The notes: generated from the letters alone by a model not told the origin. A stretch of 64,000 bases of DNA from an uncultured Roseburia sp. (GCA_947174805.1 CAMWKH010000001.1:183115-247114), one strand, 5' to 3'. Numbered from the stretch's first letter, positions 1 through 8,149 are shown. Numbers and translations: made by a program.

Positions 1-625
1 GAAGCATTGCCGCCATGGGATTGTCATTGTTTAATATCTTTTTTTCATTTATAAGGTACACACTTCCGTGCCAGAAAGCTATGAGAAACAGGCTTGCGAT
101 TTTCCACCTGTTCCCAAAACTGCTTTCGTAAAATAGCTGGCGGTAAGCTTCCCCCAGTCGAAAACGGCGTATTCCCGCCGCAAGGACTGCCGCAAAGAAA
201 AGTTCTAAAATCCAGTCGCTTAGGGCAAAGAATACAAGTTCCGACCATACGGAGAGGTCTGCGTTCCCCTGAAAGAAAAAACCTGTCATGGATATGGCGA
301 CGTTATAGAAAAATGCGGTAAGGGAAGCGGCTGCCCCGGCATCTAATAAAGTCTCTTTGTATACCAGAAAAATCCATACAGCCCAGAAAAATACGTTTGT
401 ATAATTATAGGGAAGAACCACCCGGATATCTGAAAATCCCTGGTTTATGTAGATGACCGAAGCCAGGAGGGCAGTGAGGACACAGAAAGGAACGGACAGG
501 AAAACCGTCCGTTTTTCATTTCCTTTCCGCTGCAGCAGACCACGGCTTAAAAGCACCTGCCCAACATATGTAAAAGCCGCATCGATCAGATTGTATGCCA
601 TTACGGACCAAAATGTAAAATGCAT
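1..625 (-). CDS. Partial multi-pass membrane protein, possibly sensor region of a histidine kinase
   Basis: Reading the minus strand from an ATG at 623-625 gives 208 codons with no stop up to the window edge, so this is the N-terminal part of a longer protein. A GGGAGAGAG ribosome-binding site lies just upstream of the ATG. I count about six hydrophobic segments (near residues 4-28, 42-62, 77-94, 99-120, 132-157 and 180-200), joined by short polar loops. That topology resembles the membrane sensor half of GHKL/LytS-type histidine kinases of Firmicutes, but no kinase domain is inside the window, so the assignment is a guess. The gene diverges from the DUF2344 operon and occupies the place where a radical SAM partner of DUF2344 is normally found. 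Confidence 0.6.
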   Translation of the reverse strand, partial: MHFTFWSVMAYNLIDAAFTYVGQVLLSRGLLQRKGNEKRTVFLSVPFCVLTALLASVIYINQGFSDIRVVLPYNYTNVFFWAVWIFLVYKETLLDAGAAASLTAFFYNVAISMTGFFFQGNADLSVWSELVFFALSDWILELFFAAVLAAGIRRFRLGEAYRQLFYESSFGNRWKIASLFLIAFWHGSVYLINEKKILNNDNPMAAML

Positions 626-701
626 GATCTCTCTCCCGATTTGATTTTATATTTATTATAAGCAAAAATAAGGAAAAGCTCAACAAAAACAGCAGATATA
701 C

Positions 702-730
702 TTGTGCCTTCCGCCTGTTTCTGCTAAGAT
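702..730 (+). promoter_or_regulatory. Sigma-A promoter of the DUF2344/rng operon
   Basis: TTGTGC at 702-707, a 17-base spacer and TAAGAT at 725-730, preceded by an extended -10 TGC. The predicted start near 737 leaves a leader of about 30 bases before the DUF2344 start codon. Its presence argues that DUF2344 heads this operon here. Confidence 0.6.
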
Positions 731-766
731 ACCTCTATGGATTAAATGCAGGGGAGGTTTTGCGGG

Positions 767-1477
767 TTGAAGATTAGAATGAAATTCCGAAAATACGGTG
801 TGATGAAATTTATCGGGCACCTGGATATCATGCGCTACTTTCAGAAATGTATGCGCCGGGGAGGGATTGATATCGCCTATTCCGGGGGATTTAGCCCCCA
901 CCAGATTATGTCCTTTGCAGCCCCCCTTGGGGTGGGTATCACCAGTGACGGGGAGTATGTGGATATTGAGGTGAATTCTACGGAAAGTTCCGCAGTTTCC
1001 CTTAAAAAATTAAATGCAGTTATGGTAGAAGGGATTGAAGTGACCTCCTACCGGAAGTTAAAGGATACGGATAAAAAGGCCATGTCCCTTGTGGCGGCAG
1101 CGGATTATAAGGTTTACCTTAAGAATGGTTATGAAGTGCCTCAGATAAATTATGAGGAGGCTTACCGGGAGTTTTATGTAGAACCTCATGAAATTTTAAT
1201 TACAAAACAGACGAAAAAAAGCGAAAAGGTGATGGACTTAAAGAAGCTTTTGTATGATTTTCAGATCCTTTATGAAGAGGGTAAACCTGTGTTTTACCTT
1301 AAGGTCTGTACGGGAAGTACGGATAATGTAAAACCGGAACTTGTACTGGAAGCCTTTTATCAGTCTATGGGCCTTGTGCTTGACCCGCTGTCCATTCAGA
1401 TTCACAGGCTGGATGTGTACGGATGGAGAGGGGAGGGGCTGGTGTCACTTGGAGAGATGGGGGAAGTAATTGAGTAA
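767..1477 (+). CDS. DUF2344 / TIGR03936 family radical SAM-associated protein
   Basis: A 236-residue protein of the DUF2344 family, which in Clostridia is encoded beside, or fused to, a B12-binding radical SAM protein (TIGR03960). Its exact reaction is not known to me. The N-terminal signature is clear: KFRKYGVMKFIGHLD, then an R-rich helix (MRYFQKCMRR) and GGFSPHQIMSFAAPLG. I choose TTG at 767 rather than the in-frame ATG at 746: the 746 ATG overlaps the AGGGGAGG ribosome-binding site at 750-757, and the TTG start gives the usual family N-terminus beginning M-K-I-R. The gene ends in an ATT-GAG-TAA that overlaps a TTG start at 1470, the ancestral coupling to rng. No radical SAM gene lies upstream. 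Confidence 0.85.
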   Translation: MKIRMKFRKYGVMKFIGHLDIMRYFQKCMRRGGIDIAYSGGFSPHQIMSFAAPLGVGITSDGEYVDIEVNSTESSAVSLKKLNAVMVEGIEVTSYRKLKDTDKKAMSLVAAADYKVYLKNGYEVPQINYEEAYREFYVEPHEILITKQTKKSEKVMDLKKLLYDFQILYEEGKPVFYLKVCTGSTDNVKPELVLEAFYQSMGLVLDPLSIQIHRLDVYGWRGEGLVSLGEMGEVIE

Positions 1478-1491
1478 ACGGATCGTTATCA
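1469..1491 (+). repeat. 23-bp direct repeat, left copy
   Basis: Identical over 23 bases to 2633-2655. It spans the last codons of DUF2344 (ATT GAG TAA) and the first codons of rng (TTG AGT AAA CGG ATC). Here the rng start is followed not by rng but by the HipA-like cassette, so this copy marks the left junction of an insertion. Confidence 0.9.
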
Positions 1492-1508
1492 AACAGGAGG
1501 GTTTAAAG

Positions 1509-1853
1509 ATGGCAGACATCACATTTGATACCATGTGGAAAAATAAAGTGACGGCACATGTGGAGATACGGGACAATAAAGTGAACGTCACTTCTTTTTC
1601 TGACAATATAGCTGAAAATGCCTTTGCCGTTCCTCCCTTTGACATTTTTTACGTGAACCAGTTTATGGAGGGACGGTGCTTTGAGGAATGCAATGCCTCA
1701 AAAGATTTTTTCTTAAAGGATTTGGGGCTTATCTCCTATAATCCATGGGAAATTGTAAAAAAGACCCACGGTTTTTTGTGGGATGACTACATGTGGATCC
1801 GATTTGAGGGGGAAAATCTTACATGGGAGGATGTGAATCTTGGAAAACTATAG
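1509..1853 (+). CDS. Small partner protein of HipA-like kinase cassette
   Basis: A 114-residue acidic, aromatic-rich soluble protein with no signal peptide. The ATG at 1509 has an AGGAGGG ribosome-binding site at 1495-1501, 7 bases upstream. An in-frame TTG at 1470 is the duplicated rng start and would add MSKRIVIK to the N-terminus; I consider that a by-product of the insertion. The C-terminal part (KTHGFLWDDYMWIRF and EDVNL) resembles small proteins I recall encoded immediately before short HipA-like kinases in Firmicutes. By analogy with HipS of HipBST it could be a detached N-terminal subdomain or antidote of the kinase, but I cannot show homology. It overlaps the kinase gene by 14 bases, implying coupled translation. 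Confidence 0.6.
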   Translation: MADITFDTMWKNKVTAHVEIRDNKVNVTSFSDNIAENAFAVPPFDIFYVNQFMEGRCFEECNASKDFFLKDLGLISYNPWEIVKKTHGFLWDDYMWIRFEGENLTWEDVNLGKL

Positions 1854-2601
1854 TATTTCTGAGCTGTACAAAGTGGTTTCCCGGGACAGCGGCGGCTCCC
1901 AGAACAAATATTACAGGGATGGCATCTGGTATAAACAGGATACGGCAGGGGAAGAATCTGTTGCGGAATATATAGCATCCCTGGTTTTAAAACATTCAAA
2001 CATGGATAAATATGTGACATATGATATGTGTGAAATAAATGGGAGAAGGTCGTGTAAATCCATAGATTTTCTGGAAAAAGGGGAATCATTTATATCTCTG
2101 CATAAACTATATATGGCGGCATACCATAAAGTTCTGGCAGAAGATGTGTTTTGTTTGGGTAATGTGGAGGACAGGTTTCATTTCATAGTAAATGTTATTA
2201 AAAATACAACTTGTTTAGATTTGACGGAGTATTTTAGCAACATCTTTACATTGGATATGCTGCTTTTAAATCCTGACAGACATTTTAAAAATATGGGTAT
2301 TATCTACAACGGACAAGAATACAGAAAAGCCCCTTTATTTGATCATGGTCAGTCTCTGGGGGCAAACTGGAATCTATGTCCTCCGGATTTATCTGTCCAG
2401 GAATGTTTGGACAAAATACAGTCCTGCTCCATTGCAGGATCTTTTGAAATGCAGTTTTCCGCAGTAAAGCACACCCATACATTGTCTATAGACTATGACA
2501 GCCTTATGGGTGACCTGGCAGTTGCGCAGATAAATTCCAGGGTTATTGAGATTTTAAAGTACCAGTTGGAAAGATATAAGAAAATATTTAAGAAGAGGTA
2601 A
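1840..2601 (+). CDS. Short HipA-like Ser/Thr protein kinase
   Basis: A 253-residue protein with the layout of HipA_C/CtkA-type kinases. It has a glycine/serine-rich N-terminal loop (GGSQNKYY, residues 18-25), a likely ATP-binding lysine in WYKQD (K32), the catalytic loop LNPDRHFKN (D146, H148, N151), and the metal-binding LFDHG (D168). It lacks the N-terminal domain of full-length HipA, a role perhaps filled by the preceding small protein. The start is TTG at 1840 with GGGAGG 9 bases upstream. Runs of A/T-rich codons contrast with the flanking housekeeping genes and suggest acquisition. HipA relatives phosphorylate translation factors or aminoacyl-tRNA synthetases and act as toxins; whether this one does is inference. 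No HipB-like repressor gene is present. Confidence 0.75.
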   Translation: MENYSISELYKVVSRDSGGSQNKYYRDGIWYKQDTAGEESVAEYIASLVLKHSNMDKYVTYDMCEINGRRSCKSIDFLEKGESFISLHKLYMAAYHKVLAEDVFCLGNVEDRFHFIVNVIKNTTCLDLTEYFSNIFTLDMLLLNPDRHFKNMGIIYNGQEYRKAPLFDHGQSLGANWNLCPPDLSVQECLDKIQSCSIAGSFEMQFSAVKHTHTLSIDYDSLMGDLAVAQINSRVIEILKYQLERYKKIFKKR

Positions 2602-2602
2602 G

Positions 2603-2641
2603 GGTGAAGAGCCTTTGGGACAAGGAGAAATCATTGAGTAA
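2603..2641 (+). pseudogene. Apparent remnant of a second DUF2344 C-terminus
   Basis: Between the kinase stop and rng, the frame ending ATT-GAG-TAA reads GEEPLGQGEIIE-stop. The intact DUF2344 protein ends LVSLGEMGEVIE-stop. The two tails align with one residue deleted and both end in the same stop/start overlap with rng. I infer that the right flank of the cassette carries the last dozen codons of a diverged DUF2344 gene. Twelve codons is short, so chance similarity is possible. Confidence 0.4.
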
Positions 2642-2655
2642 ACGGATCGTTATCA
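2633..2655 (+). repeat. 23-bp direct repeat, right copy
   Basis: Identical to 1469-1491. This copy supplies the functional TTG start (2634) of rng. The bases just outside the repeat differ between the copies, so identity is limited to these 23 bases. Confidence 0.9.
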
Positions 2656-3818
2656 CAAAAGAAAACATAAGGGACAACAAACATCTGGTGACAGCTTTGT
2701 TTTCTGACAATAAACTGGCAGAAGTATCCTGTGAGAATATAAAAAAAGAGTCTATACTGGGAAATATTTATGTGGGAAAAGTTTCCCGCATTGTAGAAAA
2801 AATAAATGCGGCTTTTGTGGAAATTGCCCCGGGACAGAGGACATATCTTTCCCTTGCAGATGCAAAAGCCCCTTTTTTTGTGCGCCAGAGCAGGGAAGGG
2901 AAACTCACCGAGGGGGACGAACTGGCGGTTCAGGTGATAAAAGAGGCGGTGAAAACAAAAGCCCCTACGGTTTCAGCCAAGCTGACCTTTCAGGGGGAGT
3001 TTGTGGTGCTCACCACGGAAAATACAAGGCTTGGGATTTCCAAAAAGCTTCCGGAAGAAACAAAAAGCCGCTTCAAAGACTTGTTTTATGATAAAACAGG
3101 CGAGGATTTTGGACTGATTGTAAGGACAAATGCAGGAAAACATGCAGATGCCGTAATATTGGAAGAATATGATTCAATTTTAAAACAATTTAGTCATTTT
3201 AAGGAGACATACAAATACAGAAATTGTTACAGTATCCTCTTAAAATCCCCTGGAAGTTACATAAACTTCTTAAAGGGAATGGATTTGGATGAGGCAGAGC
3301 AGATTGTGACGGATGAGGAGGATATTTACCAGGAGATTTTGGGATTTTTCCAGGGAAAAGAACCTTTGGCTTCTAAAGTGGAATTATATCAGGATTCCAT
3401 GCTGTCCCTTTCTAACCTTTATGGTTTAAGGCATAAAATAGAAGATGCCTTAAAGGAACGTGTCTGGTTAAACTCCGGGGCGTATCTGGTTATCCAGCCC
3501 ACGGAAGCCCTTACGGTGATTGACGTAAATAGCGGCAAGGCCATAAAAGGCAATGCAAAAGATTACTTTAAGAGGGTAAACTTGGAGGCGGCAGAGGAAA
3601 TTGCAAGGCAGCTCCGCCTTAGAAACATTTCAGGCATCTGTATCGTAGACTTCATCAATATGGGCTCAAAGGAGGATGAAGCCCTTTTGGCACAGACATT
3701 AAAGGAACATTTAAAAGCCGATCCTATCCCTGCCGCTTTCCTGGACTTTACAAAGCTGGGGTTAGCGGAGATTACCAGGAAGAAGTTAAAGAAACCCTTG
3801 TGGGAGCAGGTGAATTAG
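2634..3818 (+). CDS. rng: Ribonuclease E/G family protein, short form
   Basis: Single-strand-specific endoribonuclease of the RNase E/G family, acting in rRNA and mRNA processing. The TTG at 2634 has AGGAG 6 bases upstream and gives the family N-terminus SKRIVIT; a GTG at 2604 is in frame but reads through the apparent DUF2344 remnant. The S1 RNA-binding domain spans roughly residues 38-118. Catalytic magnesium ligands are visible in VIDVNSGK (about D297) and IVDFINM (about D339), matching D303 and D346 of E. coli RNase E. At 394 residues it stops just after the conserved TRKK segment, so the CPxC zinc-link that follows in E. coli RNase E/G is absent. Gene order with rplU-prp-rpmA is typical of Clostridia. 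Confidence 0.88.
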   Translation: MSKRIVITKENIRDNKHLVTALFSDNKLAEVSCENIKKESILGNIYVGKVSRIVEKINAAFVEIAPGQRTYLSLADAKAPFFVRQSREGKLTEGDELAVQVIKEAVKTKAPTVSAKLTFQGEFVVLTTENTRLGISKKLPEETKSRFKDLFYDKTGEDFGLIVRTNAGKHADAVILEEYDSILKQFSHFKETYKYRNCYSILLKSPGSYINFLKGMDLDEAEQIVTDEEDIYQEILGFFQGKEPLASKVELYQDSMLSLSNLYGLRHKIEDALKERVWLNSGAYLVIQPTEALTVIDVNSGKAIKGNAKDYFKRVNLEAAEEIARQLRLRNISGICIVDFINMGSKEDEALLAQTLKEHLKADPIPAAFLDFTKLGLAEITRKKLKKPLWEQVN

Positions 3819-3846
3819 AGGATGTGGAAAGAACTGTAAAAAATCC

Positions 3847-3875
3847 TTGACAAATCCAATCCCATCCTGTATTAT
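3847..3875 (+). promoter_or_regulatory. Sigma-A promoter of rplU
   Basis: A consensus -35 TTGACA at 3847-3852, a 17-base spacer and -10 TATTAT at 3870-3875. It gives L21/L27 an expression source separate from the DUF2344-cassette-rng transcript, with a leader of about 77 bases. Confidence 0.8.
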
Positions 3876-3881
3876 ATATGA

Positions 3882-3958
3882 GTATGCCGCACAGTGAGGT
3901 TTTAAATCTGAATTTTCCAGTACCGAAGCTGGCGAGTAATGATAATAGGAGGTGCCAT
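3882..3958 (+). promoter_or_regulatory. Probable L21 autoregulatory leader
   Basis: The structured untranslated leader between the rplU promoter and start codon ends in the ribosome-binding site GGAGGTGCC. In Firmicutes the rplU leader is a known r-protein-binding element (L21 leader). Local segments (CCGCACAG...; CCAGTACCGAAGCTGG, a short hairpin) look compatible, but I matched it by position and general look rather than by a covariance model. Confidence 0.45.
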
Positions 3959-4264
3959 ATGTACGCAGTTATAGCAACAGGTGGTAAACAGTACAAAGTA
4001 TCCGAAGGCGATATCATTACCATTGAAAAATTGGGAGTGGAAGCTGGTGAGAAAGTTACTTTTGATCAGGTCATTGCAGTGTCTGACAACGGATTAAAGG
4101 TTGGGGCAGACGTAGCAGGCGCAACTGTAGAGGCTTCTGTGGTAAAAGAGGGCAGAGGTAAAAAAGTAATCGTTTACAAGTATAAGAGAAAAACCGGCTA
4201 TCACAAAAAGCAGGGACACAGGCAGGCCTTTACCCAGGTTAAAATCGAAAAGATTAACGGGTAA
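3959..4264 (+). CDS. rplU: 50S ribosomal protein L21
   Basis: Ribosomal protein of the large subunit, 101 residues, the usual family length. It begins [14 protein letters not shown], a classic L21 start, and carries the basic, 23S-binding C-terminal stretch with [11 protein letters not shown] and [10 protein letters not shown]. The start ATG at 3959 follows GGAGGTGCC. The upstream in-frame ATG at 3878 falls at the predicted transcription start and is rejected. It is followed by prp and rpmA, the conserved Firmicutes trio. Confidence 0.97.
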   Translation: MYAVIATGGKQYKVSEGDIITIEKLGVEAGEKVTFDQVIAVSDNGLKVGADVAGATVEASVVKEGRGKKVIVYKYKRKTGYHKKQGHRQAFTQVKIEKING

Positions 4265-4279
4265 TTCCTGGGAGATGTT

Positions 4280-4606
4280 ATGACCATTGTAACGGTTTTT
4301 CAGGACAGGAATCATTCTTATGTAGGTTTTTCCTGTAGTGGACATGCAGGTTATGCCAGAGCAGGGGAAGATATTGTGTGTTCAGCCATTTCTGTGCTGA
4401 CCATTAATACGATAAATTCCATATCATCCTTTACAGATGCAAAATTTTCCCTAGAATCGAAAGAGGAGACGGGAGATTTGAAGATGCTTTTGGAGACACC
4501 TGTGGATGAGGATGCCGGACTTTTGATGCATTCATTAGTTTTGGGCTTACAGGGAATACACGAGAACTATCAGGATTATATGACTCTTAACTTCAAGGAG
4601 GTGTAA
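4280..4606 (+). CDS. prp: Ribosomal-processing cysteine protease Prp
   Basis: Cysteine protease that removes the N-terminal extension of L27 in Firmicutes, a step essential in Staphylococcus aureus. The 108-residue protein carries the family motif [18 protein letters not shown] near residues 20-37, in which the histidine and cysteine are the catalytic pair. It lies between rplU and rpmA, its substrate gene, with a 4-base gap to rpmA. The cleavage motif in the neighbouring L27 is intact, so the pair should be functional. Confidence 0.93.
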   Translation: MTIVTVFQDRNHSYVGFSCSGHAGYARAGEDIVCSAISVLTINTINSISSFTDAKFSLESKEETGDLKMLLETPVDEDAGLLMHSLVLGLQGIHENYQDYMTLNFKEV

Positions 4607-4610
4607 GATT

Positions 4611-4901
4611 ATGTTGAAAATGAACCTTCAGTTTTTTGCTCATAAAAAAGGGGTTGGTTCTACCAAGAACGGCCGTGATTCCGAATCTAAGAGATTAGGG
4701 GCAAAGAGAGCAGACGGACAGTTCGTAAAAGCTGGAAATATTTTATACAGACAGCGTGGAACAAAGATTCATCCCGGTACAAATGTTGGTATCGGCGGTG
4801 ATGACACTTTATTCGCTTTAGTCGATGGTGTATTAAGGTTTGAGAGAAAAGGAAGAGATAAGAAACAGGCTTCCGTATACCCAGTAGCCAGCAACGAATA
4901 A
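4611..4901 (+). CDS. rpmA: 50S ribosomal protein L27 with cleavable N-terminal extension
   Basis: Large-subunit protein near the peptidyl-transferase centre, 96 residues. It starts [20 protein letters not shown]: the segment MNLQFFA before HKKG is the extension cut by Prp, exposing the mature N-terminus that reaches the tRNA CCA end. The rest ([27 protein letters not shown]) is standard L27. The ribosome-binding site AGGAGG lies inside the end of prp, so translation is probably coupled. Confidence 0.97.
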   Translation: MLKMNLQFFAHKKGVGSTKNGRDSESKRLGAKRADGQFVKAGNILYRQRGTKIHPGTNVGIGGDDTLFALVDGVLRFERKGRDKKQASVYPVASNE

Positions 4902-4911
4902 AAAGCATAAG

Positions 4912-4942
4912 AATAGACCCGGCAAAAGCCAGGTCTATTTTT
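4912..4942 (+). terminator. Intrinsic terminator or attenuator after rpmA
   Basis: An 11-base-pair stem with one mismatch (arms at 4912-4923 and 4928-4939), an AAAA loop and a short T run at 4938-4942. It separates r-protein genes from obgE; since obgE starts only 29 bases later with no clear promoter, partial readthrough is likely. Confidence 0.7.
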
Positions 4943-4952
4943 CTATCATTGA

Positions 4953-6254
<1,302 letters not shown>

Positions 6255-6268
6255 CAGGAGGAAAACAG

Positions 6269-6562
6269 ATGTTAAACAGTAAGCAAAGGGCATATCTTAT
6301 GAAAATGGCAAGCAATGAACCGGCCATTTTTCAGATTGGAAAATCCTCGTTGACGCCGGAGATTATTGCGGCAGTGGATTCAGCTTTAGAAAAAAGGGAG
6401 CTGATTAAAATCTCCGTTTTAAAAAATTGTGCAGACGACCCAAGAGAACTTGCAGAAATGATGGCGGAGCGAACCCATGCAAGGGTTGTACAGGTGATTG
6501 GGAAAAAAATTGTGCTTTTCCGGGTGTCCAAAAAGAAACCTGTCATTGAACTGCCGAGATGA
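6269..6562 (+). CDS. yhbY: YhbY-family CRM-domain RNA-binding protein
   Basis: A 97-residue single-domain CRM protein associated with pre-50S ribosomal subunits. The family signature is present: LNSKQRAYLMKMA at the start, FQIGKSSLTPEI (GxxG-type RNA-binding loop), and VVQVIGKKIVLFRVS near the end. The ATG at 6269 is preceded by AGGAGG. It lies 14 bases after obgE, and 24 bases before nadD. Confidence 0.93.
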   Translation: MLNSKQRAYLMKMASNEPAIFQIGKSSLTPEIIAAVDSALEKRELIKISVLKNCADDPRELAEMMAERTHARVVQVIGKKIVLFRVSKKKPVIELPR

Positions 6563-6586
6563 TAAAATGAAAACGGGGACAATACT

Positions 6587-7213
6587 ATGGACATGAGACA
6601 GCGGAAAATCGGGATTATGGGGGGGACATTTGACCCTATTCACTATGGTCATCTCTTAATTGCCCAAAGTGCAGCAGATGAGTTTAATTTGGATAAAGTA
6701 TTATTTGTACCCACTGGAAAATCACCCCATAAGCAGGAAGAGCTTGTGACGGATGCGGAGAAACGCTGCGATATGGTAAAGCTGGCTATTGCCTCCAATG
6801 AAAAATTTTGCTTTTGTGATATAGAGGTGAAAAATCAGGGGGTAAATTATACCTACGCCACTTTGGAAAAATTGTGGAAACTTTATGAGAATTCCAGGCT
6901 TTACTTTATCATGGGAGGAGATTCCCTAAAAGATTTTAAGACATGGAGAGAACCGGCCCGAATCTGCCGGTATGCGGTGATTTTGGCTGCGGTGAGGGAT
7001 GAGATGGCAGGGGCTGAGATGAAGGAGACGATAGAGGAACTAAAAGAGCTCTATCAGGCTGAAATCTTTATGCTTCACTCCCCTAATTTTTCTGTGTCCT
7101 CCCGCAGTATCCGGGAAAGAATTAGGGAAAACCGCTCAGTCCGCTATCTTGTTCCCGATGAGGTGGAGGAATTTATTTACAGTGAAAAGATATATACGGG
7201 GGGAATCTTATGA
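6587..7213 (+). CDS. nadD: Nicotinate-nucleotide adenylyltransferase
   Basis: Transfers AMP from ATP to nicotinate mononucleotide, the penultimate step of NAD synthesis. The 208-residue protein shows the nucleotidyltransferase HxGH signature in GGTFDPIHYGHLLIAQ (about residues 11-26) and the C-terminal SSRSIRERI corresponding to the ISSTxIR motif. Two in-frame ATGs (6587, 6593) are possible; the upstream one is used here although its ribosome-binding site (CGGGGA) is modest. The stop overlaps the yqeK start by 4 bases (ATGA). Confidence 0.95.
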   Translation: MDMRQRKIGIMGGTFDPIHYGHLLIAQSAADEFNLDKVLFVPTGKSPHKQEELVTDAEKRCDMVKLAIASNEKFCFCDIEVKNQGVNYTYATLEKLWKLYENSRLYFIMGGDSLKDFKTWREPARICRYAVILAAVRDEMAGAEMKETIEELKELYQAEIFMLHSPNFSVSSRSIRERIRENRSVRYLVPDEVEEFIYSEKIYTGGIL

Positions 7214-7788
7214 CAGAAAAACTGCAGTCAATCAAAAAGAAACTGAAAAAAGAGCTGGATAAAGAGCGTTATCAGCATACTTTAGGCGTGATGTACACTG
7301 CCTCCTGCCTTGCCATGACTTACGGGACGGATACGGAGCAGGCCATGTTTGCCGGGCTTTTGCATGACTGTGCCAAATGTATTCCAAACGGGGAAAAAGT
7401 AAAATTATGTGAGAAATACCATGTTGAAATGTCGGATGTGGAAAAGGAAAATCCCTTTTTGCTCCATGCAAAACTTGGAGCGTCTCTTGCCCGGTCAAAA
7501 TACGGGGTAGAAGATGCTGACATACTTCATGCCATTTCCGTGCACACTACAGGTGAGGCGGATATGAACCTTTTGGATAAAATTATATTTGTATCAGACT
7601 ATATAGAACCTCACCGGGATAAGGCGCCAAATCTTACGGAAATCAGATATATGGCGTTTCATGATATTGATCAGGCAGTCCTTAAGATTTTACATGACAC
7701 CTTAAATTACCTCAACCAAAAGAGAGGGGCAATCGATAAGAAAACTCACGAAACCTATGAATATTACCAAAAGCTTTTAGAGAGTTAG
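7210..7788 (+). CDS. yqeK: HD-domain Ap4A hydrolase YqeK
   Basis: HD superfamily phosphohydrolase of the YqeK family, characterised elsewhere as a symmetric diadenosine tetraphosphate hydrolase. The metal-binding residues are visible: an early H in RYQHTLGV, HD in GLLHDCAK (about residues 51-58), a downstream LLHAKLGA histidine, H in ISVHTTG and D in FVSDYIEPHRD. It has 192 residues, the usual size. ATGA overlap with nadD indicates translational coupling, and rsfS follows after 13 bases, the classical nadD-yqeK-rsfS order. Confidence 0.94.
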   Translation: MTEKLQSIKKKLKKELDKERYQHTLGVMYTASCLAMTYGTDTEQAMFAGLLHDCAKCIPNGEKVKLCEKYHVEMSDVEKENPFLLHAKLGASLARSKYGVEDADILHAISVHTTGEADMNLLDKIIFVSDYIEPHRDKAPNLTEIRYMAFHDIDQAVLKILHDTLNYLNQKRGAIDKKTHETYEYYQKLLES

Positions 7789-7801
7789 AGAGGATTAGTT
7801 T

Positions 7802-8149
7802 ATGAATTCAAGAGAACTTGCAAAATTGGCATGTGATGCCCTGGCAGAGAAAAAGGCCGGGGATGTAAAAGTCATTGATATCCGGGAAATTTCCGTTATA
7901 GCAGATTACTTTGTCTTGGCGGACGGAGAGAACCAAAATCAGCTTCAGGCAATGCAGGAGGCTGTGGATGAAGCATTTTATAAAGCGGGCCTCCATGTGA
8001 AACAGGTGGAGGGAAACGCTCATTCAACCTGGATTTTAATGGACTACGGCGATATTATCGTGCATATTTTTTCCAGGGAGGACAGATTATTTTATGACCT
8101 GGAGAGGATTTGGAGAGACGGTGTTTTGATAGAGCCGGAAGAACTTTAA
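7802..8149 (+). CDS. rsfS: Ribosome silencing factor RsfS
   Basis: Binds L14 and blocks subunit joining under nutrient limitation. The 115-residue protein carries the family hallmarks ISVIADYFVLADGENQNQ, VEGNAHSTWILMDYGDIIVHIF and FYDLERIW. Start ATG at 7802 follows GAGAGGA. It is the last gene of the operon, followed by a strong terminator. Confidence 0.96.
   Translation: MNSRELAKLACDALAEKKAGDVKVIDIREISVIADYFVLADGENQNQLQAMQEAVDEAFYKAGLHVKQVEGNAHSTWILMDYGDIIVHIFSREDRLFYDLERIWRDGVLIEPEEL

Noticed and set aside
2604..2633. GTG at 2604 as the rng start
   Set aside because: It would add ten residues with no counterpart in the family; the TTG at 2634 lies in the conserved junction repeat and has AGGAG at the right distance.
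1469..2655. The 23-bp repeats as attL/attR of an integrative element
   Set aside because: No integrase is encoded between them, the only recombinase in the window is 8 kb away in a stable setting, and the flanks look like operon-junction duplication.
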